The position numbers were made by a program, and so were the translations under genes. From the NCBI GenBank assembly GCA_001972305.1, contig BDDD01002938.1, positions 1 to 64,000 of the forward strand: a stretch of DNA of 64,000 bases, read 5' to 3'. The notes under the pieces are model-generated. The model was not told the origin of the DNA, ran no database searches, and saw nothing but the letters and a program-made list of their open reading frames with translations. Source of the stretch: Cephalotus follicularis (taxonomy: Eukaryota > Streptophyta > Magnoliopsida > Oxalidales > Cephalotaceae). Positions 42,661-53,455 of this stretch are shown here, piece by piece (positions within the stretch are counted from its first letter, which is position 1; each line of letters opens with the position of its first letter).

Positions 42661-45200
42661 AATCCTTCATTATTATTGCATTGTTGATTAGGTCATCCTA
42701 GAGATGCTAGGAAAACACAATGGTTAAGGATGATCTATGAGGACATACAGGATGTGTCGTCCTCTCCAACGTGTGCACCATGTGTGATTGGTGTGATGAC
42801 CAAATCTCCCTTCTCCGTGCAAGGAGATAGGATGGTGGACATATTAGGTTAAGTCCACACCGACGGTAGTGAACCAATATCGGTTAATGCAAATGGAGAT
42901 TTTCACTACTTCAATACCATCATCGATGTTTTATCACGATTTTGGCTAAGTGTTTCAAGAGGAAAACAAGTCTAAAATCCTATGAAAGAGTCATGGATTT
43001 AAGACTAGAAGTAGATAATGGTAAGGTGCATTATGTCTTTTATATATCTTCCAAAAATCTTTTTCTGGGTAATGCACTGCAGTTGGCAGAGCATATCCTA
43101 ATCCGGATTCCTTTGAAATCCGTTCCCTCCGATATCGAGAGGATATCACATGACCATGAAGATCATAAATGGAGGAAACCCAGCCTAAACCATTTGAGGG
43201 TTAAAGGCTGTCAAGTTTATATAAGAAGGCGAAAACCTTCTAAGTTGGAGGCACGATTGAGATGTTGCCGGTTTGTGGAATATTGTAAGATGTGCTTAGG
43301 ATATTACTTCTACCATCCATGCAAACAAATATGGTTTTGTTTTGCGTACTGCAAAATTCCTAGAGAAGGAATACCTGATTGCAGGAAGCAGTGGGAGTTA
43401 GGTGAAACAAAGACAATTTCCACCAAGTAGAAACCCACAGGATGATAAGGAACTAGAAGTTTATTCTTCTAAAGACATAATTGGGAAATGATCCCAATCT
43501 GAGATAGAGTCTCTGTAAGGCACTCCTCTAGCGAGAAGATCAGGCAAAGGTTTTCGACAATGCCTGAGAAATGAGGTTTTCTCATTAAGGCATTGACAAA
43601 CCTAACGTTAGCGAGATGACGAGCCTGTCAGCTACAAGGAAGTAGTGAAGAGCATTAATTCTAAGACAGAATAAGAGATTATGAAATCTGAAAAGGACTC
43701 CATATATGCCTACCAAGTGAGGGACTTGGTATACGCACCTGAAGGCTTAATACCCTATCATATGCTAAGTAAATCTTCAAGAGGAAGATTGGCGTTAATG
43801 GTAAAGGTTGAAACCTTTAAAGCGCAATTGGTCGCGAAAGGATATACACTAAGACAAGAGGTCTGTATACTGAGTACTTTCTGACTAGTTGTAATGCTTT
43901 AGTCCTTTCGGATTATGCTTGCTTTTGCCGCTCATTGAGATAATGAGCTATGACAAATGGATGTTAAGACAGTCTGCAAGAGTGACTATCTTGAAGAGGA
44001 CATCTTTATGTCCCAAACTTGAGAGGTTTACATCTGAGGAGCATTCGCACAAGAGGTGCAAGATCCAAAGGTCTATGACCTTAAGCAAGCATCTCGTAGC
44101 TGAAATATCCATTTTGATTTTATCAAAGATATGGATAAGCCTAATGTCTGTCGGAAATAATATAACCCAGAAATCACTTTCTTGGCGCTGTATGTAGAAG
44201 ACATACTATACATATAAAATGATGTAGGTATGTTGAAGTACAGTTAAGCAAGAATTTCTCCACAAAGGATTTGGGAGAGGCTTTCTACGTTTTAGAGAAT
44301 GAAGATCTAAAGAGTAGATCGAGTAGATTGCTTGGACTTTCCCAAAGCCAGTACATCAGTAGAGTGCTGAAATGGTATGGAACGAATTCCATATATGGCT
44401 TACTGCCAAATAGCCAGGGAATTCACCTTTCCAAGAGGATATCTTCTAAGAATTAAGAGGAGAGGACATGCATGAATAGACAACCTTATGTTTTGGCAAT
44501 AGGCTCCATCATGTATGCCATACTTTGTACTAATCCTGATGTCAATATGCCTAAGGTTTTGGCTAGTCGATTTCAGTCCAGTCCCTATAAGAGAAATAGG
44601 GACATAGTTAAGAGGATATAATGCCTGTGAAAGATTCAGGATTATTTCTTGACACATGGAGAATATAGTAAATTGAGACATAAGAGTTGGGATAACTCTC
44701 GTTTCAATTATGATCCGAATGATCACAAATTCATTTCAGGATATGTGTTGATCCTGAATGGAAGTGCTGTTTGAGTGGGAGGAGTTTGTGGCAGTCAAGG
44801 ATTGCAGACTTCACCAGAGAATAAAAGTATGTGCAACCTGTGATACTGGTTTTGGTAGCTGGTTTGGCTGTGGATGTTCATTGTGGAACTTTATGAGGTT
44901 CCTTCCATCGTTGTCCAGTTGTGCGGCATAGGGATGACGATGGGGCTTTGCCCAAACCATTGAACCCTGGTCTCATTACCGTCCAAACATATACAGCGAC
45001 AGTATCATTTGATCGTGGAGATCATAGATGAATATAACGTCTCAAGAGAGATGTTATTGAGGAAATATAGGAGACATCATGAGAGTAAATGTCACCATAG
45101 AGAGAGTTACGCGAGAAGCAAACTTAACAGACCAACTGACCAAGGCCATGAGCAGTGCTAGAGTGCGATATGCTTAGGCTGGAGGTCTTCGTGGATGGAG
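42661..45200 (+). pseudogene. Copia-2 pol remnant
   Basis: GAG-pre-integrase (near 42690-42830; CAPCVIGVMTKSPFSVQGD matches CESCLLGKITKSPFSGQGE of Copia-1), integrase C-terminus (WRKPSLNHLRVKGCQVYI, YYFYHPCKQIW, 43170-43400), RT (MKSEKDSIYAYQV, YAPEGLIP, TFKAQLVAKGYT, ~43680-43860; YVDD position reads YVEDI near 44190), RT end (RLLGLSQSQYISRVLKW, 44310) and the RNase H end (LTDQLTKAMS near 45130). Numerous stops and frameshifts; a large part of integrase between 42950 and 43080 is deleted. Confidence 0.82.
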
Positions 45201-45215
45201 GGCCAAGTGGGAGAT
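45201..45215 (+). other. Copia-2 polypurine tract
   Basis: ggccaagtgggagat directly before the 3' LTR start. The purine run aagtgggaga is typical of this Copia group. Confidence 0.8.
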
Positions 45216-45551
45216 TTTTAGATTAGGGATGTCCCTGCAAGCCACAATAAGGCTGCAGACATATGTTGTTGACATATGACACACTCTTGAATCATACATT
45301 CTTAGTTACATTCATGTTTTATTGTGCATTTTAAATAAAAGATTGGCATCGGGCTATATGTATTATCCCATACCGTCTCTATGGATCAGTTGATCACCAT
45401 GTCAACAGAATACACATATAGCGCCCTGTCCATAAAGGGTTGGATCTCGTGCCTGAGAGGTTATGAGAATGAGATCCTTACTCCCTTATGAAAAAAGTTC
45501 CAAGTCATAGGTTCACTTTCTTAGGCAATTGATGAACCGCAAAGACTTGCC

Positions 45552-47624
45552 ATTTGGCTATTTGTTTTGGATGAATGTCATGTTGAAAGCGTCGATCTAA
45601 AAGGCTAAGAGTTGACAAAAATGTCTAAAGCGCCGACGGTTTTATTGAAAGAGTCGACGGTTTGGGCAATGGACGACGCTATAATTTTAAACGTCGACAC
45701 GTTGAAGTCAAGTATGTCAGTTGACCTAGACGAAGACTTAAAGCAGCGATGCTTTGTAAGAAAGCGTCTGCGCTTTAGTCGGGATAGAAGTGAAAAACTC
45801 AGGTCAAGCCCGTGACCGACGACGCTTAGGGAGAAAACGTCGACGCTTTGAGCTACAGACAAAATGCAATATCTAAGTTTTTGGAATTTTGTGCATAAAA
45901 ATCTTTAATTTTGGACACGTGGTAGGCCAGGGGAGGATGATATGAGATCCTATCAGGTGATCTAACAGGTGTAAACACTTGGATTGGTTGAAATTTGATC
46001 ACATGGGCTGCCAAGAGAGGGAATTGAGTCATGTGATAAGGGGGGAAATCTTGCATCCCATGTAATCCTTCCATTTAATGGCAAAGGGGGTTGAACTCAG
46101 TCATTTTGGCTGAGAAGAGAAGTACTCCTGCTGAGAGTGAAGTGGAGAATTCGTGGAGAGCAAGAGAGAAAGAAATTCTAAAGCAAAGTAAGGAAATTCT
46201 ATACCCATTCTCTACAAAGCATCCCCTGTTTTTGCTTTCAATTATGCAGCAGATTGTTCTATTGATATCTTGTTCAATTCTTGATCAAATTTTGAATGGT
46301 TGGATGTTCTGGAAACGTTCGGATGTCCTCTTCAACTTTTATGCTTTGCATGTTTCAATATTCTATCGTTTTCTTGATGAAAATCAATGTTTTAAATTGC
46401 TATTTGGGTACTGTTTTATTCCTAGATTATACAGCAACTTATTTAAATCATATCTTGCCCGATTCTTAATGAAAAATTAAATGGTTTGATGTTTTGAAAA
46501 ACTTAAGATGTCCTCTTTAACTGTTATGTTTTATGTATCTCGAAATCCTGTTCAATTCTTGATGAGAATTAATGTTTCATTTTACTGCTCATGCCCTATT
46601 TTCATATGGTACCAGCCACTTTCAAAAATTCATAGCGGATTCAATTCTCAACCAATTGTTATGATCTTGAGCTTTATGAATTGTTAATTACGTCTAATTT
46701 AATGTTTATGTTTTAAGTTTTCTGTAAAATTTTTTATTTCTATATGAATTATCAGTTTTCGTAAAGCTATGCCAAACTGTTTTATGAACTCATTTGAGTC
46801 AATTACTCAAATGAAGAGAAAGGTTTATGAATTGTGAAAGAAATGCTATGAAATGATTTTTATGAATGATTTGAGATGATCACTCAAAGTATATGATGAA
46901 TGAACCACCCTTGGATTGCGATCCAAGGGGAATGGAGCGAGATGCTCAATATTAAGGGAGCGAGATGCTCACGGACATGTATGTGATGTAAGGATAGTAG
47001 TCGGGGAGTGCACAATGCCCCGGTGAAGTGGTGTAAAGGGTTCATTGAAGTTTTTATGAATTTCATGTTTACAAAATGATCTAGTTATGATATTAACTAG
47101 AAAAGTAATATGTTTTACGAAATGTTCTAGTTATATGTATTGACTAGAAAAATGTTATGATGAAATGTGTTTACTATAAAAACACCTTACTGAGCTATTT
47201 TGAGCTCATTCCTTTCAATGTTGTTTTCAAATAAAATATTTTCAGGAAATGAATGAATGGAGATTACGAGCTTAGAGGAAGCTCTTAAGAAGGAGTTTTT
47301 GTGAAAGAAAGGCTATGCGATGATATTTGCATTAATGTTTTGATATGTAATAAGAACAAAGTTTTCCGCTGTATTATATGTTTATGTAAAAGAATGATCC
47401 TGTGTAATGTAGACCAACGATATGGTTATGACATCTTTATATAAGATGATTATGTGTAAAGTTTGAATTTAAGATTATGTATGATGTTGCAAGACATGAG
47501 TTTATGATGTAATGTACTTTTAGAGAGGAGTACCAAAGGATGTAACGTTTCACACCCAACGTAACGCGACCGATCCTCGAGGTTTGCTTTGAGCTATTAG
47601 CGGGCTCTGATCGGGGGCGTTACA
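45552..47624 (+). mobile_element. Gypsy LTR fragment replacing part of Copia-2 3' LTR
   Basis: It ends GATCGGGGGCGTTACA, which resembles the LTR 3' end of Gypsy-4/5 (ATCGGGGGTGTTACA on their coding strand). The 5' end lacks a TGTAATACC start, so it is truncated there. It contains a GCGTCGACG array at 45588-45852 and a short repeat (gagcgagatgctca twice near 46937 and 46960). No target duplication is visible. Confidence 0.75.
45588..45852. repeat. Word array in Gypsy LTR fragment (GCGTCGACG type)
   Basis: Words: aagcgtcgatc (45589), aagcgccgacgg (45628), gagtcgacgg (45651), ggacgacgct (45671), aacgtcgaca (45690), gaccgacgacgctt (45815) and aacgtcgacgctt (45837). Confidence 0.83.
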
Positions 47625-47744
47625 ATAGTCATCTTGATATATAAGAGATTTGAAGCTGGAGCATGATTTAATTTTAATTAAATTAATTAAAGAGAGAAAC
47701 ATGTTTAATTAATTGACAGAATTATTAAACATGTATGAGAAATA

Positions 47745-47886
47745 AAAAAAATTAAAAATGAAAGAGATTTTAATTAAAGGAGAAAGGAGAAACAAAATTA
47801 AAATTGAAAGAGATTTTAATTAAAGGAGAAAGGAGAAACAAAATTAAAATTGAAAGAGATTTTAATTAAAGGAGAAAAGAGAAATA
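47745..47886. repeat. 46-bp unit, three tandem copies, Copia-2 3' LTR only
   Basis: The segment gaaagagattttaattaaag starts at 47760, 47806 and 47852 (period 46). The 5' LTR has a single copy near 38930. Confidence 0.93.
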
Positions 47887-49087
47887 ATAGAGAGAGACTT
47901 AATTTTAATTACGTCAAAACTTTTTTTTTAAGTCAAAAATGATTTTTTAAAATCTCTCTCTCAATCTCTCTCTCACACTCTCCCATCTCTCCCATTGCTT
48001 CTTCTTATAACGCACGACTCGTGCGTTTTGGGCAGAAGTGAGACGCACAAGGCGTCAGGCGCGCAGGGGCTCATTCTGGCCGGAGGAGAGATCGGAGCTT
48101 CGCGCCGGAGGTTGTGAGAAGGCAAGCGACCATCCCTGGTAAGCCTTCTCCCTTCTCTCTCCCGTTTTCTCCCTTCTTCTCCTTCATTTCTCCCTCTCGG
48201 TCGTTTGCGTTTCTTGGCCGTTTCTTGCTCCGGCGTCTCTTTTCCACAGCCGTTGGTCTCCGTACGTGGAGTCTTCATGGGTATACCTATTCTGACCTTA
48301 GACTAGGTGTTCCCGGCATCTCTTGGCCGGTGTTTGTGCATGGTGAGTCAACTGGGCGAGTTGATGCATCGGGCTGCTGTGACTTGGCATTCCGCGCCAA
48401 TTAACGGCGAGTCTTGGGTTAGGGTGTGTCGGGCTGGTGTCGTTGAGCCGTTTGGTGGCTTGGAGGCCGCTGGTGACGAACGACGAGTCAACCCCATGAC
48501 TCGCCGCCGGCTGTTCTCTACATTCCAGGTCGAGTCTCACCGAGTCTCATCCATCGGTGCGTTCGTCGTGGTATTGGCATCCTCATATGTCAAGGCCGGT
48601 CAATGGCGAGTTGACCGAGACTCACTGAGTCTGAACTCAGTCAGTAGCCTCCTCTGGATGCCTCGTTCCGGCGCGGTTCTGGGTGTGTATCCTCCATATT
48701 CTGGTTGAGCAGATTTTTTGGAGTCCATTGGTGTCAACATCGGACGAAACGTGGACTATCCGAAAACCGGTGGTGTTACCGGTGACCGACTTTTGCTACT
48801 CCAAGCGTGTAGTAGCAAAGTGGTGGAGCCTCCAACGTTGGTATGATTGCTTCACTCTTACTTTTATTGTTTCCGACGTGTGTTCAGTTTTTCTTTATGT
48901 GCATGCTTGTTCTTGTTTTAGTTCGCTTGTTAATTGAACGGAGATACTAGGCTTTTCAATTTGGTACTAACATGTAAGTGTGGACCATGACTTTCAGCCT
49001 TGGTGTTTTTGTAAAATTTAAAATTATACACACTTGCATCCTAGGACCAAATTGACCGGGAACCCTTGTCAGGTTTCCAATAGCAAG

Positions 49088-49806
49088 CATTCCTAATGTG
49101 GTGCATCATTTTCAAAATCGAGTTTTGTTATCCATTGCTTATGCTCCATACAATGGTCCGTGCTTTTACCTAAAAGAAATATGTCCTTCCTTTTGGTTGC
49201 ATTTTAACCAAAATCTTCCTTTACCATGAAATTCGTCTTGAGGGGGAGATTGGAACGAATTTGAAAAAGGAAGATACGTACAACAAAAGCACTCTTAATC
49301 GAATGAGCTGGAAGAAGCAGGAAGGGAATTGGACTTACTATCCAAAATGCGATCAAAGTCAGAGAATCAATCGAGAGGAACAAGAAGAAATACCTCCATG
49401 GGAAGCTCAAGAAACTGGTTAAGTAGTTGTTCCCTCTCGCCCTCGTTCTCATACTCGTGGTTCCACCTCTTCCTCTGAGTATGATCATCTTGTTGATTTT
49501 ATGAGTTCTCGCTTTGATGCTCTGAACATCCGATTCGATTCAATGGAAACATCAATCGATGGTAAGTTCAAGTCTCTCAACTCTCGACTTGATCACTTGG
49601 AGAAAGATCATAAGATGATTCACACAGATTTTGAGATGATTGAAGACACGATTTATTATGACTTGGAAGTCACCAAGAGACGTCTCAAATGTCTAGAACG
49701 AAAGCTTGCTGAGACCAAAACGATTGATAAATGTGAAGAAACCTCCGGCGATGAACCTGCTCATGATTCTAATGATCATCCAGTTTCTAATTCTCGATTG
49801 TATTAA
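49088..49806 (+). pseudogene. SIRE env-like ORF, C-terminal part
   Basis: Sequence right after the second GCAAG continues the env-like reading frame interrupted at 37554. It has at least two stops before an open stretch from 49501 (MSSRFDALNIRFDSMETSID) to the stop at 49804-49806. That stretch is predicted by eye to be a coiled coil (heptads through SLNSRLDHLEKDHKMI and KRRLKCLERKLAE), which is usual for the C-terminus of SIRE third-ORF proteins. Basic/Ser-rich sequence (SRPRTRGSTSSSE) precedes it. Confidence 0.75.
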
Positions 49807-50136
49807 TTTTTCTTTTGCTAAAGAGTTTATATTTTGGTTGTGTAATGTGAAAAAGTGTTTATGATGTGTATGATATTTTGAGGTTGTTATAATTTTGATA
49901 TTCTTGCTTTTATTGATGTTATTCTGTTACGATATTGTGTTATATTTGTGTTATACGATATTGTGTTCAAACCATGTCTATTTGATGCTATCCAAAAAAG
50001 GGGGAGATAGCTTAAAAAATGAAATTTTTGTAAGGTTAAGTAAGTTCTTTTTTTTTTCTTTTTCAAATCTTTTCTTTTTTACTTTCAATACTTATCCTTT
50101 ATTTTTATGCTTATTATGAGCAAATTTTTGTCATCA
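49807..50136 (+). other. SIRE 3' untranslated region
   Basis: T-rich sequence between the env-like stop and the polypurine tract. A purine run 'aaaaaagggggagatagc' near 49994 resembles a second, upstream polypurine tract; long SIRE elements often show such duplicates. Confidence 0.6.
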
Positions 50137-50152
50137 TCAAAAAAGGGGAGAT
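50137..50152 (+). other. SIRE polypurine tract
   Basis: atcaaaaaaggggagat immediately before LTR start TGTTGACG. Confidence 0.9.
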
Positions 50153-50271
50153 TGTTGACGTTTTAGTCTCAATCCTAGTTTTTATGATAACATATTTGCT
50201 TTTAACAAATTTATTTTATGTGCAAGATACTTGAAATCTCACAAAAGGAAAAAAGATAGTTTTACATAAAA

Positions 50272-50952
50272 GACATCGACGCTATTGAAGGAAGACATCG
50301 ACGCCTTTAAATCACCAGGAGATACAGGTTGTTTTTCATGAAAGACATCGATCTCATTCTCAAACAACATCGATGTATTTAGCTCCTGAAGTTACAGGTT
50401 ATTTTTCACTACAGACATCGATCCCTTTATGAAAAGACATCGACGTCCTTAGCACAGAAAGTTACAGGTCGTTTTTCACCAAAGACATCGATCCCTTTCT
50501 GAGAGGACATCGACGGCTTTATCATAGAAAGTTACAGGCAGTTTTCATTCAAAGGCATCGATCTATTACAGAGAAGACATCGACGGTTCAACTCAAAGAC
50601 ATTAATCCCTTTACAAAGACATCGAGGTGTTTATACCAAAAAGTTACAGGTCATTTTTGAAGAAAAGCATCGATCCAATTTTATAAAGATATCGACGTCC
50701 AACCAAAAGACATCGATCCCTTTACAAAGTCATTGATGTGTTTCTCATAACTTTTACGTTTCCAGAAAGGACATCGACGCCCATTACATACATCGATATG
50801 TTGCTCATATCTTCAAAGCATGGAGACAACTCGAGAAAAGACATCGACGCCATTTATAGACATCGATGTCTTTCAACAAAAATTACGCCCTGGACGCTCG
50901 TAATGGCTAGTTAACTGGTAAAGGCATCGACGCTTATCGAAGACATCGACAG
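50272..50952. repeat. SIRE LTR array: 70-bp units with paired ACATCGATC / ACATCGACG words
   Basis: About twenty words. The first part is a tandem repeat of ~70 bp (marker gttacagg or gatacagg at 50321, 50391, 50461, 50531), and each unit has one ACATCGATC-like and one ACATCGACG/ATG-like word. Units after 50580 are less regular but keep the alternation. Confidence 0.9.
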
Positions 50953-51049
50953 CTTTGTTCCAACGGCCACATAATAGAGTTTACAGCAAATCATTAGATT
51001 TTTAAATCTCAACCTCCATGATTTAAGCAACGGATACATGGATTTTTTT

Positions 51050-51062
51050 TGCTATATAAAGG
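51050..51062 (+). promoter_or_regulatory. SIRE LTR TATA box
   Basis: gctatataaagg with TATAAA at 51055-51060, just downstream of the array. The transcription start is expected near 51090. Confidence 0.7.
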
Positions 51063-51694
51063 AAGGTCCAAGCCTTCAGTGATCACCAAGAAACAAAGAA
51101 TTCAAGCAATCAAGCAAAGTTACATTCTACAAAGTCCAAAGTGCTCTTAGCTTCAAAGCTTTATTTTCTGAGTTCTTTCTGTAATTCTCTCTTGTTCTTT
51201 ATTGTAAGCCAAATCAAACCTACTGAGAGGTTACATTGTAAACACTTTACAAACACTTGTAAAAGAGGAGAGTGAATCCTCTAAAGGTCTTGAGGTGAAG
51301 GTCTAGTGATTGAGGTGAATCACAAAACTGGGAGGTGTAACGAATTGCTTCCTTAATCAATTCGAGCTAGTGTAAACTCAAGGAGCTACCTTGGGAAAAG
51401 TGGACGTAGGCAAGAGTTAGCTGAATCACTCTAAAAACAGAGAATCTTTCTATCCCTAGCTATTATTATTATTTAAGAAAAATCCGTACATATTCATAAA
51501 TTAGAAACCCATAGGAATATATCAAGGAACAAACATCCATAACTTAGTTGTCCAAGTCTAAACAAACCAAAATCGAATCAAAAGCACAGTTGGGACACCC
51601 TAACCTCCACCACAGAAATTGTCAAAACCTAGACAGATCAACCAAACCGAATACACAATTAAACAGACGTTAAAACACAAGCTGCCAAAACGTC

Positions 51695-51966
51695 AACGTA
51701 TATGTCCAAAAGCGTCGACGTTTTAAAACAAAGCGTTGGCACTTTTAGGCTAAACGTTAACACAAGGCGTTGCATAAAGCGTCGAAGTAATGCATTGCAA
51801 AACACTACTAAAGCGTCGACTGTAACATGACAATACATAGCTAAGCGTCGACAGTATGCATGAGAAAATGCTATGAAAGCGTCGACGCTTACATATAACA
51901 CACAACCAAAGCGTCGACAGTTAGGGTATAAGCGTTGATAGGAATGAAAAACAGTTGACGCTTAAG
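51695..51966. repeat. Word array B in LTR fragment (GCGTCGACG type)
   Basis: Words include aacgtcaacg, agcgtcgacgtt, agcgttggc, agcgtcgaag, agcgtcgactg, agcgtcgacag, agcgtcgacgctt (51878), agcgtcgacag and agttgacgctt. Confidence 0.88.
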
Positions 51967-52713
51967 ACGAGTGGGGTGATAAAAACAGTTTCAAAATCCA
52001 GTTTTCCTTAGAAATAATCCAACAAATCAGTAGTATGCAATTTGTAAAACATGTCTTCTATGGTTGCAAAGTACCAGTATAACATTTCTATGCGTAATCA
52101 TACTCATAGACAGGTTACATGAAGCAATAACGATTTGTTAAAACATATTTTCTGGTCTTCACAAAATTTTTAAACAGTCGATCAATCAGTTGAAATTTAT
52201 TCATCGAAATCCATTTTTGCTTATCATAATACATGAATACAGTAGTAGGTATGTCATAAAACATGATTCCTTTGTTTAAAACACCAGTATAACTGTATTA
52301 ATGCATAAACATATAAATTTACAGGTTGAATCTTGGAAGAAATTTTCTTTAAAACAGGGCATCTAAAGATCATAATCAAAACGATTTCTAACATGTTTAG
52401 TATAATCTAATGATCAATATCAGTAATATATAACGAACACAAAAGTTTTTTTTTAGAAAATACCTCCGGTTGAAGCCAAAACAATGAAGAACGAAGGGGA
52501 CAAAGTGGTTGTGTTGGTTTGTAAATATGCAAGTAGTGTAGTTTTAAAACAAAGATGAGATCGTGCAATTGATGGCAAAATTCGGTGGATTAAGAACTTT
52601 CCTTCTAGCAGAAAATGCGTCCAACACTAAAGGAAAATCAGATAAACAAAAATGGCAAGAATCCTCCCTTCCAAAAACAAGTCACCGTCCAAAAGAAATA
52701 TGGAAGACGAATA

Positions 52714-52843
52714 AAGCATCAACGGTTAATCGAAGGCGTTAGCGCTTGCGCCTTTACAACTAAAGCATCGACATTATTGGCATAGGCAACATCGCTTTAC
52801 CTATGTGTCAAAGCGTTGATGCTATAACAATAGCGTTGACGCA
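52714..52843. repeat. Word array A in LTR fragment (decayed GCGTCGACG type)
   Basis: Words: gcatcaacgg, gcgttagcgctt, gcatcgac, ggcaacatcgct, gcgttgatgct, gcgttgacgc. Nearly every CpG shows a TG or CA change. Confidence 0.78.
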
Positions 52844-53090
52844 TTTGACACCCCAAAAATGCAAAAAAGAAAGAAAAGAAATAAAAGAGTTTTCAAAAAC
52901 AATTTCAAACATTCTGAATAACACATCACATAAACCGAACATATCATATGACACATAAAGCATATAGGCAAAAAAACGGGATATTGCAGAAATGATTATG
53001 GATCAGATTTCACGTGTTATCATGCTTGCATTACGGTGGTGTTAGGACGTGTTGAAGAAGACGATGTTCTGGTCTTCTTTAACGGTCGAC

Positions 53091-53455
53091 ACTTAATGGA
53101 TAAGCGTCGATGCCTTGGATGTTATAATGGAACTGGACGCTTGGTTCCACTAAACAGTCGACGCTTTTACTGGTACACATGAGTAAACGATGCTTGAAAC
53201 GTTGACGCTTAAGGTTCCTACCATAAAGAGTTGATGCCAAAGAGTAAAGCGCCAACGCTCAAGGGTTCTTACCTTGAAGCGTCGAAGCCAAGAAGGCAAA
53301 TGTTGACGCACAGAACTTCTGGTCTAAAGCACTAACACAAAGGGTAAACGCGTCGACGCTTAAAGGATATAAGCTTCGATGCCTAGGGTTAAGCAGAAAA
53401 ACTTAAGTGACTAATATGAACGATTTAGTGCCTAGAGGTTAGGTGTCGACGCTGA
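53091..53455. repeat. Word array in plus-strand LTR fragment (GCGTCGACG type)
   Basis: Words: ggtcgacactt, aagcgtcgatgc, cagtcgacgctt (53157; a hybrid of the two word types), aaacgttgacgctt, gagttgatgc, agcgccaacgct, agcgtcgaag, gcgtcgacgctt (53351), gcttcgatgc, ggtgtcgacgct. Confidence 0.85.

Larger units (their letters stand above)
37555..49082 (+). mobile_element. Copia-2: Angela/TAR-like Copia element, TSD GCAAG
   Basis: It has a 5' LTR (37555-40128), primer site (40131-40142), leader, decayed gag-pol, polypurine tract (45201-45215) and a rearranged 3' LTR (45216-49082). The 5-bp repeat GCAAG flanks it at 37550-37554 and 49083-49087. It is the same family as Copia-1: leader, pol and LTR align. 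It sits inside the SIRE env-like ORF. Coding is far more decayed than in Copia-1 although the LTRs are still alike. Confidence 0.93.
45216..49082 (+). mobile_element. Copia-2 3' LTR, rearranged
   Basis: 45216-45551 matches 5' LTR 37555-37889, and 47625-49082 matches 38789-40128. The intervening 899 bp of the 5' LTR are absent and are replaced by 2,073 bp of a Gypsy-type LTR (45552-47624). The final CA has become TA. It also has a triplicated 46-bp unit that is single in the 5' LTR. Confidence 0.9.
31911..51470 (+). mobile_element. SIRE-type Copia element with env-like ORF, truncated, split by Copia-2
   Basis: In order: partial gag, second zinc-knuckle region, protease-integrase-RT-RNase H, a spacer with a word array, the env-like ORF split by Copia-2, a polypurine tract and 3' LTR. 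The 5' LTR and the start of gag are absent, and the 3' LTR ends abruptly near 51470. The 'tcatcatcaaaaaa(g)gggagattgttg' junction, the acidic Gag tail and the third ORF after pol are typical of SIRE/Maximus elements. It is heavily decayed, with many stops. Confidence 0.88.
50153..51470 (+). mobile_element. SIRE 3' LTR (right end truncated or unclear)
   Basis: Begins TGTTGACGTTTTAG after the polypurine tract. U3 holds a long array of ACATCGACG/ACATCGATC words (50272-50952). A TATA box (TATAAA, 51055-51060) follows about 100 bp later. It passes abruptly into Gypsy LTR sequence around 51470-51478 without a clear CA end. Confidence 0.85.
51475..52988 (-). mobile_element. Gypsy LTR fragment (Gypsy-4/5 LTR family)
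   Basis: Aligns with the middle and right parts of the Gypsy-4 LTR (phrases 'ccgtacatattcat', 'caaatcagtag..', 'gccaaaacaatgaag', 'atggcaagaatcctcc') and ends ACGGGATATTGCA, a decayed CGGGGTATTACA. About 1.1 kb is missing at the left. Two arrays: 51695-51966 and 52714-52843. Confidence 0.82.

Noticed and set aside
45612-46480. Frames within the Gypsy LTR fragment in the Copia-2 3' LTR
   Set aside because: The first is made of translated array words, and the second is AT-rich LTR sequence with no homology visible to other LTR copies as protein.
36973-49806. A true retroviral envelope gene
   Set aside because: The ORF shows a coiled-coil C-terminus, but no signal peptide, furin-type site or clear transmembrane pair could be supported. 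It is described only as env-like.
50272-50952. Evenly spaced short repeats resembling a CRISPR array
   Set aside because: Words are only ~9-12 nt, spacing varies, and they lie in the U3 of a plant retrotransposon LTR; there are no cas genes and the genome is eukaryotic.
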